The notes: a model not told the origin generated them from the letters alone. 64,000 bases of DNA from Oxytricha trifallax (GCA_000711775.1 ARYC01003786.1:1-64000), one strand, 5' to 3'; shown: positions 1 through 11,971, counted from the first letter of the stretch. Program-made: numbers and translations.

Positions 1-40
1 AATAGAAATGCAGAGCTAAGAAATTTAATGCGAAGTTCCA

Positions 41-1289
41 ATGAAAATGGTTGAAGAGGAAGAAGAGAAAAAAGAAATAAAAGCATTACATTTATGTGAG
101 GAGTGTGAGATGAACTTCACTTATAAATCTGCTCTTAAGCGTCATATCTTAGAGCAGCATTCTAACAAGCCCAAGCTCTATCTTAAGCATGATAAGATAG
201 ATGGAAAATATTTCTGCCCTTACTGCAATAAATAATACAATCATTCAAGAGATCTAAAAGTTCATCTATAATACCATCATGGCAAGAAGTTTGAAGTAAT
301 AGATCCAGAGACTGGTGAGGTCTTCCTTTAAAAAAGAAAGCCAAGAGACCCTTTAGAAAACTTTGGAACAAAGAGTAAAGAAAGAAAATAAACTTATTAA
401 AGCAGTAAGAAACCTCCCAGCCTCAGAGATAGTAAAAATCACTCTTAAGCTTCATGAACTTAAACTTCCAATATTGAATATAATTGACCTTAAAGAGTGT
501 AAAGAAAGTTATCTTATCCTTGAGGATAAATTTGAGAAGAAAGTCATAACAGATAAGTAGTTCGCATACAAGATATATCCGTTCAATTACTTCGAATGCG
601 ATGACAAGTATCAAATGTAATTCGTAAACGAATACCAAGCACTTACGAAGTCAAGAGATAGATAGTGCAGATTTATAATAAAGCTCGATGCTATTCTGCT
701 TGCTCAAGATCATGTAGCTTTTCGTCTTCCTCTATATTAAATGACATTAAGAGACTACATTTAAGATTAAAGGTCACCAAAGTAGTTACCTCTTATTCTT
801 ACAAATGTTTGCAAAGGCATTGAGGAGCTGCACACTCTTGGATATGTTCATAGAGATTTGAAGCCTGAGAATATAATGCTTGACTTTTCACCTCTCAGAG
901 TAGTAATAATAGATTTCAATAGATCATAGAGAGTTGAAGCATCAGGACTTGGCAACGTGTATGGTACTCCTGGATACTTTCCAGAAAGAGAGGACTGGAG
1001 TAATGGTGATATTAAGTGGGATATATGGGCTCTAGCAGCAATTATTTGTGAATGCGATATGGCAAGAAATGATTACTATAGCTGCAAAAGAGAGAAAGAT
1101 TCAAAACAGAGAATACAGCAACATCTAGACTAGAATAAGATAAAAGGTAGAATGAAAGACATGGCTGACTAGATAATTATTAAGCCTAATCACAGAGCTG
1201 ACCATACAATAGACTAAATTGTAAGTTGGATAGGAGAGATAAAGTTTAGAAAGCTGCCTCATGATGCTACTAAAGTACTGTTTGAGTGA
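41..1289 (+). CDS. TBE zinc-finger/protein-kinase protein (57 kDa type), frameshifted copy
   Basis: This is the large accessory protein of TBE transposons; its role in transposition or excision is not established. After an acidic/lysine-rich start come two C2H2-like fingers (CEEC..H....H near 97-160 and CPYC..H...HH near 214-290), then a kinase-like domain with VHRDLKPEN (about 850-880), VIIDFN in place of the usual DFG (about 903-920) and GTPGYFPERE (about 963-990). TAA and TAG are read as Gln and the gene stops at TGA 1287-1289. The finger half and the kinase half are in different frames; compared with the copy at 33.2-34.4 kb the shift lies at 340-362, where extra C and A bases are seen. 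Upstream ATG codons may lie before the window, so the true start is uncertain. As it stands this copy is probably not translatable as one protein. Confidence 0.88.
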
Positions 1290-1344
1290 AAAATAAAAAT
1301 AAAACACTTGCATTACACACTAATTTATATTACATTATAACCCT

Positions 1345-1450
1345 AAAACCCTACATAAACCCTATTAAAACCCTAATAAAGCATGCGTTAATAGTCTACT
1401 TTCATCAATCAAAAACTCAATCAAACAACTTCAGGGGTTTTGGGGTTTTG
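1345..1450. repeat. TBE right terminal inverted repeat
   Basis: The tract contains C3TA-type motifs (ccctacataaaccctatt, 1350-1367) and ends in two G4T4 units. It corresponds in inverted orientation to 33004-33105 and in direct orientation to 37055-37163, which defines the terminal inverted repeat of this subfamily. Confidence 0.9.
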
Positions 1451-2485
1451 AATCTCCCTTATGGAGTCCTAAGATGATTATTGGTTTTCTTAATGTTGCA
1501 TTTGTGGCGGTTTTTTTAAATAAGGCGCTAAGAATACTTAATTCAAATTTTAAAATTAATTATTTAAATCTTAAATCAGTCTTAATTAATACTTAATTAA
1601 TTTTCACAGTCTTAATTCACAAAATCTGAGCAAAAACACAGTATTTGGAGTTTTTAGCGATAATCAATCTTTCGATGCCCACAAGAAACTCCTATTGTAA
1701 TTTAAGTAATATTTATGACCCCAATCCATAATATCTTTGCTTAAATTATAAATACTTGGTCAAGATTGGAAGCATAAATGATGCCCTAAATTATAAAAAA
1801 TTAATTAAGATTTATAAAAAAATTTAATTAAATAATTAAGAATTAATTAATATAAATTAAGCTGAAACAGGGTAAATTTGAAAAGAAGAAAATAAAGAAA
1901 AGTGGAAAAGCTCTAACATAAGTGCGATGAAATCTTGATACTCAAAGTATTTTGACCTAAGTTATGGAGGAATTTTAAATTTCAAGGAAGCTATGAACTG
2001 ATGAGAGAATTCAAGACTTAATAACTAGAGCAGCAATGGTAGAAAACTTGAATGCCTGGTGTGATTCACTTTAGCAAAAGGAGGCACTTATTTAAGTTCT
2101 GATTCTCAGAATAGTTTAATTGTTAAAAAGTTAACTAAGTATTTTCTTAGACACAACAAACCATTTAGAGGTGGACTGTCAACTTGCTAATTATATACTA
2201 TTTATATGCTTATATTTTATATTAAATCTGGATTTTATATTACACTCAAAAATTTTACCTTATCAAATATATTCTTTTCTTATTCAAATCCTTTAACTTC
2301 AAAATATTCTAAACTATGGGAGATATCTTAAATATTTTATAGGATATTTCCATAAAATTTTATTCAAAAATAAGTGTAATTAATATATTTAATTCATTTA
2401 ATAGTTCAGCTAAAGCTATATAAATTCAATTTCGATATGTTTAATTAGTAACAATTATAAGTTAATTTGTTTAAAGAATTTATTC
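1451..2485. other. AT-rich flank with weak plus-strand coding-like stretch
   Basis: Mostly AT-rich and unassigned. From about 1890 to 2140 the plus strand has glutamine/lysine-rich translations (for example LEQQW near 2025 and DSLQQKEAL near 2070) that look coding, but they change frame and cross TGA codons. They could be one or two short MDSs or chance open frames. No homology is recognised. Confidence 0.25.
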
Positions 2486-2768
2486 ACTAAAGATCATCAT
2501 AGCCGCTCATGCTCCCAATATCGTCAGTAGCATTATGATTCCCGTATTTGAAGCCACCTCCAGGAATTTTATCTCCACTTCTAGTAGTGTGAAGTTCATG
2601 ATCCACATCTCCTGAAAGCTTAGCTATCTAACTGAATGCATCCCAAGTAATCTTATTAAGTGTTTTCATATTACTGCCATGAGATCTTAGTTAAGGCTGA
2701 GGTTGTCTGAATTTCCAGCAAAAGTTAACCCAGCCTATATATTCATATTTCCTCTGCTTCCTAAGTTA
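2486..2768 (-). CDS. C-terminal segment of an unrecognised protein
   Basis: On the minus strand this stretch reads for about 94 codons with TAA/TAG as Gln and ends in TGA (RC of 2486-2488). The translation is of normal composition, with motifs such as YIGWVNFCWKF (RC of about 2725-2755), KITWDAF (about 2650) and a Gly-rich KIPGGGFKYG (about 2555-2580), finishing MSGYDDLQ. It is less AT-rich than its flanks, as expected of a macronuclear-destined exon. The upstream part of the gene (higher coordinates) is not recognised; 2770-2990 is AT-rich and may be IES. Function unknown. Confidence 0.55.
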
Positions 2769-2993
2769 TTACTCAACTACTCATGCTTAAATTATAGTTA
2801 AGTTTATTACTAATTTTTCTGTAATTACTGTTAGTGGCTGAGTAAATTTTATGTTACAAGATTGCTTTAATTTTGAAAAGATTAAGGAGCCTGTATATTT
2901 AAGCGAGAAATCATTGATGAAGCATGCTGCTGATATTATTAGGCAACAAACTTATGTCTGCTAATAAATTATTAATTATCCATGACTCTTTTA

Positions 2994-3370
2994 ATAATCA
3001 TGATAAATAAAAAGAAAAATAGAAGATAGTAAGAATATAATTAAGATTAAAAAGAATACTTTTAACGATGACGATGGTGGAGCAGTAACACAACAGAAAT
3101 GTAAGTAACAAAAAAGAAATCTAAAATTTTTATTTTTTAGAGGTTCAACCCAGTAAGAGTAGCTGTTGACTTAGAAGTTGACTTCGAAGACAGAGCTCAA
3201 GAGGACACTAAATCAATTTTGGCATGCTGATAGAGACATTTATGAAGGTGAGTGGAAAAATGATAAAGCTGTTTTTGTAATTTAGTTTCCATTTTCTTTA
3301 ATAAGAATTCTTTCTTAATTATATTTTTACTATCTTCTATTTTATTTTTTTATTTATCATAAATCATTAA
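2994..3370 (+). mobile_element. Inverted-repeat cassette 1 with intron and MORN-like exon
   Basis: The ends form an imperfect terminal inverted repeat of about 55-60 bases: 2994-3055 (core atgataaataaaaagaaaaa) matches the reverse complement of 3305-3370. Between them is a short spliced-looking unit. An exon from ATG 3066 ends at 3099, a GTAAGT...TTTTTTAG intron of about 45 bases follows, and a second exon reads VRVAVDLEVDFEDRAQED. Then, in another frame, comes the MORN-like DIYEGEWKNDKAVF (about 3235-3277). Related cassettes lie at 4400-4712 and 61455-61812. It could be a MITE-like element that captured coding DNA, or an MDS flanked by repeats. Confidence 0.5.
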
Positions 3371-4399
3371 AAATCAAGTCCAAATACTTTTTCCAAAGGC
3401 CAGAGCCTTCGAAGGAGTGTTCCTGTTGACATGCTTATGTTTATGATTTGTTTGATTACATTTTTTAAGTGACAAAAAATTTCATTATTGTCAAGCGTGT
3501 CAATAATGTACTTTTATTAATTTGATTTTAGTGTAAATATATGAGTATTTATAAAGTTAAATATGTAATTAAGATTAATAATTAAGGATTCTAAAATCCA
3601 TATATACTTTGTCTAATTCTTTAAGATTTATCATAATTCCTTTAAGATTTTAAAAAGGTGCTTTTTTGATAATTCTGGAATCAATATTAGACCTTTCCTA
3701 TTTAATTAGGATATATAGAATATCATTCTAAATTCAAATGCTTTTATGTCAAATCCTTAAAGACTTATATATCTTCTTTAATTGTCAGGTTTAATAAGAA
3801 ATTAATGATCAGGATAAAAACTAATAAAAACACACTTTTAGGATTTTTAGGTATATACAGACTTGTGACAGTAATGATGACAATTGTCTTGAATAATGTA
3901 AGTAAAGCAATAAATCATTAATGACTAAATTTAAAATATAGTTAAAAGAAAGATCAATACTTAAGCTAAAACACCAAAGTAGTAGAAGTTTAGGAGGCAT
4001 GATTTCTAATGATTAGTAATTATTATCACTATTTAGATTGTTGATTAATTTAGTGTGTTAGTTCTATGAATGAATTCTCCTATCAGCTTTCACATTCTAA
4101 ACTTAGCTAAACCTAAGGTCTCATTGTATTTAAGTTTTCTAGCTAATTTTTGTCTCTTTCTCCATTGGCAACAGAAGCCACTTTACTAAAAGACTAATGT
4201 TCTAACTTTATTTGGTGACTATTCTTGTTATTTATAGTTTGAATTTGCCTGTTCTGTTTCATTGAATTCTTTAGGCCGTTGGTAATATTCTTAAACTGAT
4301 TAGTCGGGGAAATAATGCCAGCTTGGCTCTTGAGTCAAAAGAATTCTCCCTATTTGCTCTCTCTCAAGTCAATTATGATATATTTTTCCGAAATTGGAA

Positions 4400-4712
4400 A
4401 ATTATAACATTTTGATTAAGAATATAAGAATACATATAAATGTCTGATCAGAAGATGCCGTGTCACTCATAAAAAATGTAAGTTACAAAAAACATATTTA
4501 ATTTTTTTCGTAGTCGTACATGGTAAGAGCGTTGACTGACCCGGACAGAGACTTCAACGAGGATCAGAAAGAAAAGAGAAAGCCGCATATTATTGGGACA
4601 ATGGTGACATCTATGAAGGATAATAGTTTAATGGAAAAGCTGTTTGTAAAAATCCATTTCCCCTCTCTATTTAAACTATTATATTAATTCTTAATCAAAT
4701 TGTTAAAATTCT
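4400..4712 (+). mobile_element. Inverted-repeat cassette 2 with intron and MORN-like exon
   Basis: Homologous to the cassette at 2994-3370. An exon from ATG 4442 ends in AAAAT at about 4478, an intron GTAAGT...TTCGTAG runs to about 4514, and the next exon reads VRALTDPDRDFNEDQKEK, aligning residue by residue with cassette 1. The MORN-like YYWDNGDIYEGQQFNGKAV (about 4590-4648) is again out of frame with the preceding exon. The flanking inverted repeat is shorter (tttgattaagaat, 4411-4424, against 4686-4705). No TGA-free path joins all parts, so the unit is either degenerate or still interrupted by eliminated DNA. Confidence 0.45.
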
Positions 4713-5264
4713 CTATTTTCTGAAGAATATATCATGAATACTCTGATTGATAACGTTGATGTAGGATTAACTGTTTTAGTGATTAATATTTCCTAACTTA
4801 CTGCCATTCTCATAACCATCGCCATACTTATCATCGCATTCATTACTACACTGGCTTTTTCTCTCCTCATCGATTAAGCACAATAATATGCTTTTCTTTC
4901 TATATATCATGGTCATGATTTGAGTTAAGCGATATGTAAGAAGATTCATCTACAATTTGATTTTGTGAGGTGTCATTCATCAGTGAATCCTTTTAGATTT
5001 AAACAGGTTAGTTTATTGCTTAAGAGGATGAAGGCCTGTGTCCTCTAGGTAAGATCTATGGATAACTAAGTAAATTCTTTGTTTTTTAACGGTTGTCAAA
5101 GTTATCTGTTCTACTTCTAACTAAAAAGAATTTAATTTATATGTTAAGATAAACACATAATATTATTTTACAAAGATAATACTAAAATAAAGATATAAAT
5201 ACAAATTCAATAATAATTTTATAAACTTATTCATCATCTTTAACAAAGATATTTCCCTTTCAAT

Positions 5265-7165
5265 ATGGAATATAAATTAGAACAACAACTAAACAGATTT
5301 GAATCTATCGTCAATAGATTAGAGCAAGCCTAAATAACTGGAGGCAGTGATGCTCCAGTTTCAGTTTCAGGTTCAGTCAGTGCAACAGGCGTTCTTAAAA
5401 TTATTAAAGAATTTTACAATGAGATTTTCTCAAAGATTAAGGTGCATGAGAAAGCTGCAACTAACCTGGATGGAGGAGTCATTTCAACCATTGTAAAACT
5501 TACAGTCAAATTTCTTATACTTTTCATAGACCAAGGATTATGTGAAGATGGTGCTCACTTAAAGAGAAATTTGTTAAGATTTGTTTAAAAATATGTAATA
5601 AATACTTGAATAGTCTAGATTACAATTTCACATCCTTCAAACCTAATAAACTTAAGATTAAATACTGGTTAAAAATACTTCCTTCCATTTATACTAACTT
5701 ATTATAACTGAAGATAATAATCTGGATTATCTTATGAGTTTAAACAATAAAATATTAGTAACTCAATAGATTAAATAACATAATATAAAATGTAATTCAT
5801 AAGAGAAGCTTTTAGCTAAAAACTTAATCCATTTATAGTTTTAAAATATTTAATATATACTTCATTACTTTGATTTAAGCATATTTACTTTTAAATGAAG
5901 CGTTTAAAAGGGAATGAAATAATTTTATTAAATTATGAACAAAAACTATTTGAAATTTAATACTTTTTTATAAAACAAGCAGTGATTTATTCATATTGAT
6001 TTAAGCTATAAATTAAATATACTTTATTATAACTTAATCATAAAAATTACTTTATATATAAAAAGTAAGGCAATAAATAAAATCTCGATTATATTTCTCG
6101 ATTGCCTTACATCAATTAATCAAATTAAAAAACAAAATTATTTCAAGTTTAATATTATTAACATGTAAATTAAACTATATTTATTTTTAAAACCATCAGA
6201 ATATTAAAATTTTTACCAATTCTCTTGACTATGAGCCAAGCCAAGAACCCGCAGATCTCAAGTTCCTTATATTGCCAGTCTCTAAGGCAAAGAATGATGT
6301 CAGATCCTTGAAAAATAAAGATCTCAAGGTGCAAAATCATTTTTAAACAGTTGCTGATGGCTTTGATCTATTCGTTTGGTTTGCTTAAGTAAGTTTAGAA
6401 TTAATGATTATATCCCAGCTATTGAGTGATCTTAAGGAAAATCTTGAGGAGCTGTTGAAGCAAATTGATTTCTATGGATTTAAAGTTCTTTAACTCAAGC
6501 AGGAAAATCATACTGTTTGGTACAAGGCTAATAAGAATTTGGCAAAGACCTTCGTTGATTTTATTGCAGACAAAGCAGATAAAGCTGTTTAATGGAAAGG
6601 ACCCAATGCTTGAAAAAGTATTCCAAGCTTAACTCCTATTATATTTAATTACTATGATAATTAAATTGACGCTTAGAGTGAATATTTTATATTTTTTTAA
6701 AACTTGGGCAATCAGACCAAATCTTCAGTGGTGGAGCCCCAGCTTCAGATTGAAAACAGCAAAAAGAGGAAGTTAAATAGCAACCTGGAAACTTCTTTGC
6801 TGCTATTAACAGTGGGTAAACAATTAACTAAAACTTAGTTCATGTTGAGATAAATGCTCACAAGATAGATAGTCCAGCTTTTTATCCCTTGTCAAGAAAG
6901 AAATAGTCCCTTAATCAGCAGTAGTTGGTGCTAAAGTTGAGGTAAAAAAGACAAAAAAACTGAGTTCCAGATGAATACATACTATATTGTAAGCTAATAG
7001 AGTGATAACAATATTTTATTGAAGGGATTACATGGAAATGCAAATCATTAATTATTTAAATATAGGGACACTACGGTAAAGAGACATTGAAATGTGAGGG
7101 TGAGCAAATTGAATCCCACTACTATAATTAAGTGTAAAGACATCACTCTTGTTGTTGATATAAAA
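5265..7165 (+). CDS. Adenylyl cyclase-associated protein (CAP/Srv2), germline gene in segments
   Basis: CAP binds and recycles actin monomers and, in some organisms, links to adenylyl cyclase. Segment 1 (5265-5585) starts MEYKLEQQLNRFESIVNRLE, the typical CAP N-terminal oligomerisation helix, followed by the start of the helical folded domain. Segment 2 (about 6205-6615) contains QTVADGFDLFVWFAQ and YGFKVLQLKQ...NHTVWY, matching the conserved ADGI..L.W and HHTTGL.WN regions, and ends WKGPNA. A GTAAGT within it (about 6390) may open a short intron. Segment 3 (about 6700-7165) holds the linker and NFFAAINSGQTI, then the C-terminal beta-helix region (YILYCK, KCKDITLVVD). Gaps of 100-600 AT-rich bases separate segments. 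TAA/TAG are used as Gln throughout. The stop was not fixed. Confidence 0.85.
5590..6200. other. AT-rich eliminated-type DNA inside the CAP gene
   Basis: About 600 bases of very AT-rich sequence separate CAP segments 1 and 2. No open frame of interest is seen. A small imperfect hairpin lies near 6062-6110 (gtaaggcaat... against attgccttac), which may be a small repeat element. Length and position fit an IES rather than a ciliate intron, which is normally far shorter. Confidence 0.5.
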
Positions 7166-7399
7166 AATTAAGTTTTTTTTTAATATTTTAAATCTTTGTA
7201 TTTAATTTCAAATCTTCTTTTAATAACAACGGGATTTATTTCTTTTTTATTTGATATGATTTTTTCAATAAAAATAGCCGACATAATATCTAGTTTATTT
7301 CTGTAAATTATTATATTATTTATCTAAACATGTAAAATTTGAGCAAATGCTCTAAAATTTTATATAATAATTATTCTCCAATTTTGTATTCGCATTTTG

Positions 7400-9259
7400 C
7401 AGTTTCCTATCCTCAGCAATAGTAAATTAATGGGGCACCCAGGTGTCTCTAGTAGGTGGCGGTCTTTGCTACTTCTTCTGGGTATTCTGTTTTCTAGTTC
7501 TTGCTTATAAAAGCGAGAACCCCGACTCAAGCAGTTTCCTCTTCAATAAGAGCTTCATCACCTTCATTTCTATGTTCTCTGATGCTATTAATGGCTTCTG
7601 AGTTGGTATACACTGGGTAGCACAGGGCTAGTACCTCTCTGACTGCGCTTCTGATGCAAACAAGGGCTTCTTCTTCAGCTATTTCTGAGCTTTCTTTATG
7701 AGTTCATAGATTCTTGGAAACCTTACAGCTGCTCTGATATATTTTTTTATATTTATGGCGAAATATTTTTATTTGAATTATTATTTTTATAAATTAATCA
7801 AAAACATATCTTTTAAGAAATTGTTTAAAATGTTACTTTATGATAAATAGTAATAGTTTATTTTATATCAGAGTTAATAACAAATTAAATCGACTTTAAT
7901 TCAAAGTCTGTAATAACTAAGTAACCCCTGATCAATTTTATGGTAACATTAAACAAAGAAATGAAAGTCCTTTAATTTTATAATTTCTCAAATAATGAGA
8001 TCTTACTATATTAATTTGGTTACTTTAGCAATTTTGGTTTTGAAGGGATGTATAATTGAATTATATTTTTATAAATGAAATATTGGATAGCCTACCATAA
8101 AGCACCTACTATATCATCATGTCAGTAGTCTCATTCTTTGGCTCCATGACATCCCTGCTTTTCAGAAAACCCTTAAAACTCCAATGAAAAGGACTAACAG
8201 TAGTTACTCTTAGAAGATGATAAAGTAAAAGAAGCTAGGACTAACGGTTACAAGGAGGACATCATATTGACTTTCTAGATGCCATAATAAGCTTTGGTTT
8301 ACTTTGATATTAATCTTAGAATATTGCTTAAATAGTATCAAGAAGAATCACTTTTAATATGTTTTATGATGTTAATAATAATTACTTGTATTTTGGATGA
8401 TGTTTGTATTGCCTCTAATAGCATGGAGTGCAGTTTCTCAATCAATCTACAGTGGTTACTTCGTACCAATGATGAATACCACAATGACCAATTCACTCCC
8501 AGATTGGGTCCCAAACAAGAAACTGGAGTATTCCCTCTTCGCTATGATTCCTCTCGGATTAGGATCAAATAACGGAGGATTGATTCAGGGCTAAGCTGCT
8601 GATAAATTTGGATAGAGACTGGGAGTGATCTATGTTATGATTGTGAGCGTTTGCGCTTTCGCAGTGGTATTTGTCTTTTTTGTGGACACTAGGGAGTTTG
8701 GAGTACTTATATTCTCTATGACCTTCATTTGGGGCATCCAAGATAAATCTAAAATGTAATACAATTTAGGGATATTCCTAATTTGAATAAAAATTATTGT
8801 GGTATTACCGCTTTTTGATATATAAATTTGAAGGTTTAGTGGAATGAATAACAAATTGAAATGCACTCTTGGGTCTTCCAATTTGATTCTAAAATTCGTG
8901 CAATCTCGCTTAAATTTTATCTTCTTGGTTATGGAATCTAGACTTAAAAACCAAGTCGATTTCCTAATCTATCTCATTGTGATTTCATAAAATTAATTTT
9001 ATATGCCATATTATTGCAATAGAAAAGAATAAAAAGTAATTTTTATTTTCTTTTATTTTATCTGTATAGATTTATATCAGATTTTAATCAAAACAATATT
9101 TTGTAATAAACAAATAAACTTTTAATGCCATTTATGTGCTTCTTATCATTAGCAGTAATGCTGTTTTTCCCCTATAAATCAGTAGAGAAACCTGGCTTGG
9201 ACAGTTCAGAGAGAATCAACCAGAAGAAAAAAGATTCTACTTTAACTGATGGAGAGTGA
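7400..9259 (+). CDS. UNC-93-like multipass membrane protein, germline gene in segments
   Basis: The UNC-93 family consists of MFS-fold membrane proteins; animal members regulate a potassium channel or traffic receptors, and the role in ciliates is unknown. Segment 1 (about 7400-7740) has hydrophobic helices and the hallmark GIHWVAQGQYL followed by GFFFSYFQ and GNLTAALI. Segment 2 (about 8105-8350) has a helix and a charged loop. Segment 3 (8397-8745) reads in one frame from MMFVLPLIAWSA through LIQGQAADKFGQRLGV to FIWGIQD. Segment 4 (about 8835-8930) contains QFDSKIRAISL, matching the family's F.FDS.i.pF block. The last segment (9125-9259) gives one helix, a lysine-rich tail and TGA at 9257-9259. 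Intervening pieces are AT-rich IES-like DNA. Confidence 0.82.
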
Positions 9260-10135
9260 AACAGTTGTTTTACTTATATTGATAAATTCAATTTTAAATG
9301 GTTAAAACAAACAACTCTATTTAATCCATTTGAAAACAGATAAGTAACTATGCTCTTTGAATTATTGAATAGAATAAAAACATATTTTATCTCTTTGTTT
9401 AGTATAAATTAAATAAACTATAAATCAAAAACTCTTCATAATTGCAATAATAAGTCATAATATTAATAAAAAATAATATCAAATTTAACAATTTAAATAC
9501 AATAAAAACACACTTTAATTAGTCATTAATTTTAATATCATATAGTGAGATTATTTCACAGCAAATATATAATTTTAATTAAATAATGAGGATTAAAATG
9601 ATGAATAATATAATATATAAGGATTTGTTTAGGGATTTTGTGTTAAATTTGGATTATATATTAGAAAAATTAATATTGCTAAAATAAAAAACTAATGTGG
9701 AGACAGTTTTGTTTCTTAAATATTGATAAAGCAATTTTTGTATGCAATTTAATATTACAAATAATAATAAATATAATTGAAGTTTGCAGCATTATTGGTA
9801 AAATGTATTCTAGATGTATTTATTGCAACGCAGTTGTTTTGGAATTAATTAAAAATTAAATAATAAAAAAAATAAAAAGCATAAATGAATTAACATACAA
9901 TATGCAAAAATTTAATTTAAAATTTCAAATATATTAAAAATTTAACAAAGCATAAGTATTGGTAATAACTATAGATATGTAGTTAAGGTGTCTTTTATTT
10001 ATTATGTTCATTAAAACACTTTTACAATCTTTATTTAATATTCCATAGAACTCATTATAATGGCATGCTGATATTTTAATATAAAGTAAATATTTAGAGA
10101 CAAATTTCCTATAAGTAAGCAATCGTATCAATCAC
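9260..10135. other. AT-rich intergenic or eliminated DNA
   Basis: Nearly pure A/T with many stops in all frames. Nothing recognisable is seen between the UNC-93-like gene and the next coding-like stretch. Confidence 0.6.
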
Positions 10136-10139
10136 TACG

Positions 10140-10830
10140 TTCAATGCTAGCTAATCTTTTAGTTCTCCTCCAATAGAAGTACTTGTCTAGATTCAACCAT
10201 ATATTAGACTGAAGTCATTACTAGAACTCTATAAGAATTTAGGCTTATCCTATACTGATTTGGAACATTGTTCCTTGCTGGCATTTAAATTAGTTTTCAT
10301 CCACAAATATTGACTTAGGATTGACTATTAGGCATTTTGAAATTTTAGACAGACTTTAGACTAATTATAGATAATTTTTTACCAAAAGATTGAGAAATTG
10401 TATTTGTGGCGACAACACATGGCTTTAAGGAAAGGTACAATGAAAGCTTTAACTGGCATTGAACGTAATGAATCATTAAACTCAAAGTCCCTTAGAATTC
10501 TTCGAACTCAAAGCAGTATCTTAATGATGTTGCCATGACTTAGTGCCTTAAATTCTGTATTTACTTGATCCCTAGAGATTTATTTCATTTTTGGAAGAAT
10601 TAGAAATTTTGTTCTTTAAAATGGCAAATTCCCCCCCCATATATTGTAATTAAGGATTCACTTGATAGCACCCTCAAAATTCACAATGAAAGATGTGCTA
10701 AATCCTTCAGAATTCTTGCAATATTAGGCAAATCTGGTCAAGTGCTCAATCTTTTACAGCTTGAAAATTTCAAATGGAATTAAGTCCTATAGATTCTTAT
10801 CTTTGATATATTTATCCACCAAAGCTTTTG
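10140..10830 (+). CDS. Unrecognised coding segments
   Basis: Three TGA-free stretches look coding. 10150-10310 reads SSPPIEVLVQIQPYIRLK and on to LEHCSLLAFKLVF before TGA. 10415-10565 reads MALRKGTMKALTGIERNESL and continues. 10563-10829 reads IPRDLFHFWK, later FRILAILGKSGQVLNLLQ, up to a TGA at about 10827. They use TAA/TAG as Gln and are slightly less AT-rich than the flanks. They may be MDSs of one gene, possibly the start of the ABCA gene that becomes legible at 11.97 kb, but no domain is recognised. A C8 run at 10629-10636 falls inside the third stretch. Confidence 0.4.
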
Positions 10831-11965
10831 ATTTTTTAAAAGCGTGGTAAATTTTCATTTAAAGGAAAATAAATTGTATATTAGAAAAGAAATATTTTGA
10901 TTTTTATTAGCTTAAGCATTAAAATTTACTTTTGTATTATTAAAAAAGATTATTGGATATAGAAAGCAAATAAGAGTCATTTAATTCTTAAATATGCTTT
11001 TATGATCATTATCTGCGTATTTATTACTATCTCAATAGAGATAATAAATATAATAGCCGATTCCACAAGTGAAAGATTATAATAATTTAAGTAAATATAA
11101 ACGTTCAATATAAATATGAAATTTCTAAATATTTAAATACAGACAAACTTTAATTTAAAAATTAAGATACAGTGTGGTTTTACAAAATATTCAAAGATAA
11201 TAGTTCTAAAAATTGTAATTAAAATTTTAGATTTGCTGATTATAATAATACAAAATACAATCCCTTTTTTTTAATCATAATAAATAATTGTTCTCTTCAT
11301 TTTCTTCATACAATCTGATTCTTGTACAGCATTAATATAATGATTGCTGCTTAAAATTGTTATATTACAGAGATTTAGAACCAAAAAGATTAAGTAAATT
11401 TGAAATAATAAATTGGATATTAAATTGAGTTTAAATATAATTTATTAAATTATAATAGGGAGGACCTGATCGGCAGGTCTGTTGTCGGCTGTGAAAAAAG
11501 TAACATGGCGCATGATTTGATTTATCTACCTACAAGAAGATTCAATTGGTAAATGATCGATGGTTCTCCTTAAAAATATTTAATAATAATATGACGGGGA
11601 TGTAGCCAAATAGAGACTATATCTTGATCAAACTCTTCAGTCAATCATCCTAAATATACATAAGCTAAGTAATTGACTATCTTTGAATGATCAAAATTAA
11701 GATTTTGATATTTGAAATAGTGTCATCATCAAATCTGACGAATCAAATATCTCCATGTTTAGATTTAATAAGTCTCTTATTAGATAATTTAAAAGTAAAA
11801 CTGATATTAAATAATACTCATATCATCTTTCCTCAGTGAATTCCTTAATAAATTTTACTAACTTAATAATTATTAAAATGAAATCAATAAAAATTTACAA
11901 AATCTTATATAATTTTTGGGATTTAAATTCCAATAATCTTTGCAAATACTTGTCGCCTAATTCTT
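10831..11965. other. AT-rich DNA with one small GC-richer patch
   Basis: Mostly AT-rich and unassigned. A patch at 11456-11575 (gggaggacctgatcggcagg and following) stands out by base composition but gives no convincing frame or RNA fold by eye. Confidence 0.5.
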
Positions 11966-11971
11966 TACCAG

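Larger units (their letters stand above)
1..1450. mobile_element. TBE transposon, right part (copy 1, cut by window start)
   Basis: The element runs from before the window to 1450, where it ends in G4T4G4T4G (1434-1450), the telomere-like terminus of TBE transposons. The roughly 100 bases inside this end (from about 1345) match, in inverted form, the left end of the complete copy at 33004. The element carries the zinc-finger/kinase gene read toward the right end. The trinucleotide after the end is AAT, which fits the ANT target of TBE elements. Identification as TBE rests on the terminal repeat plus the gene content and is strong; the subfamily is not determined. Confidence 0.93.

Noticed and set aside
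10625-10640. C8 run as an end of the C-run/GCAGGAAACTT element
   Set aside because: The gtgcaggaaact part is missing and the run lies within an open coding-like stretch.
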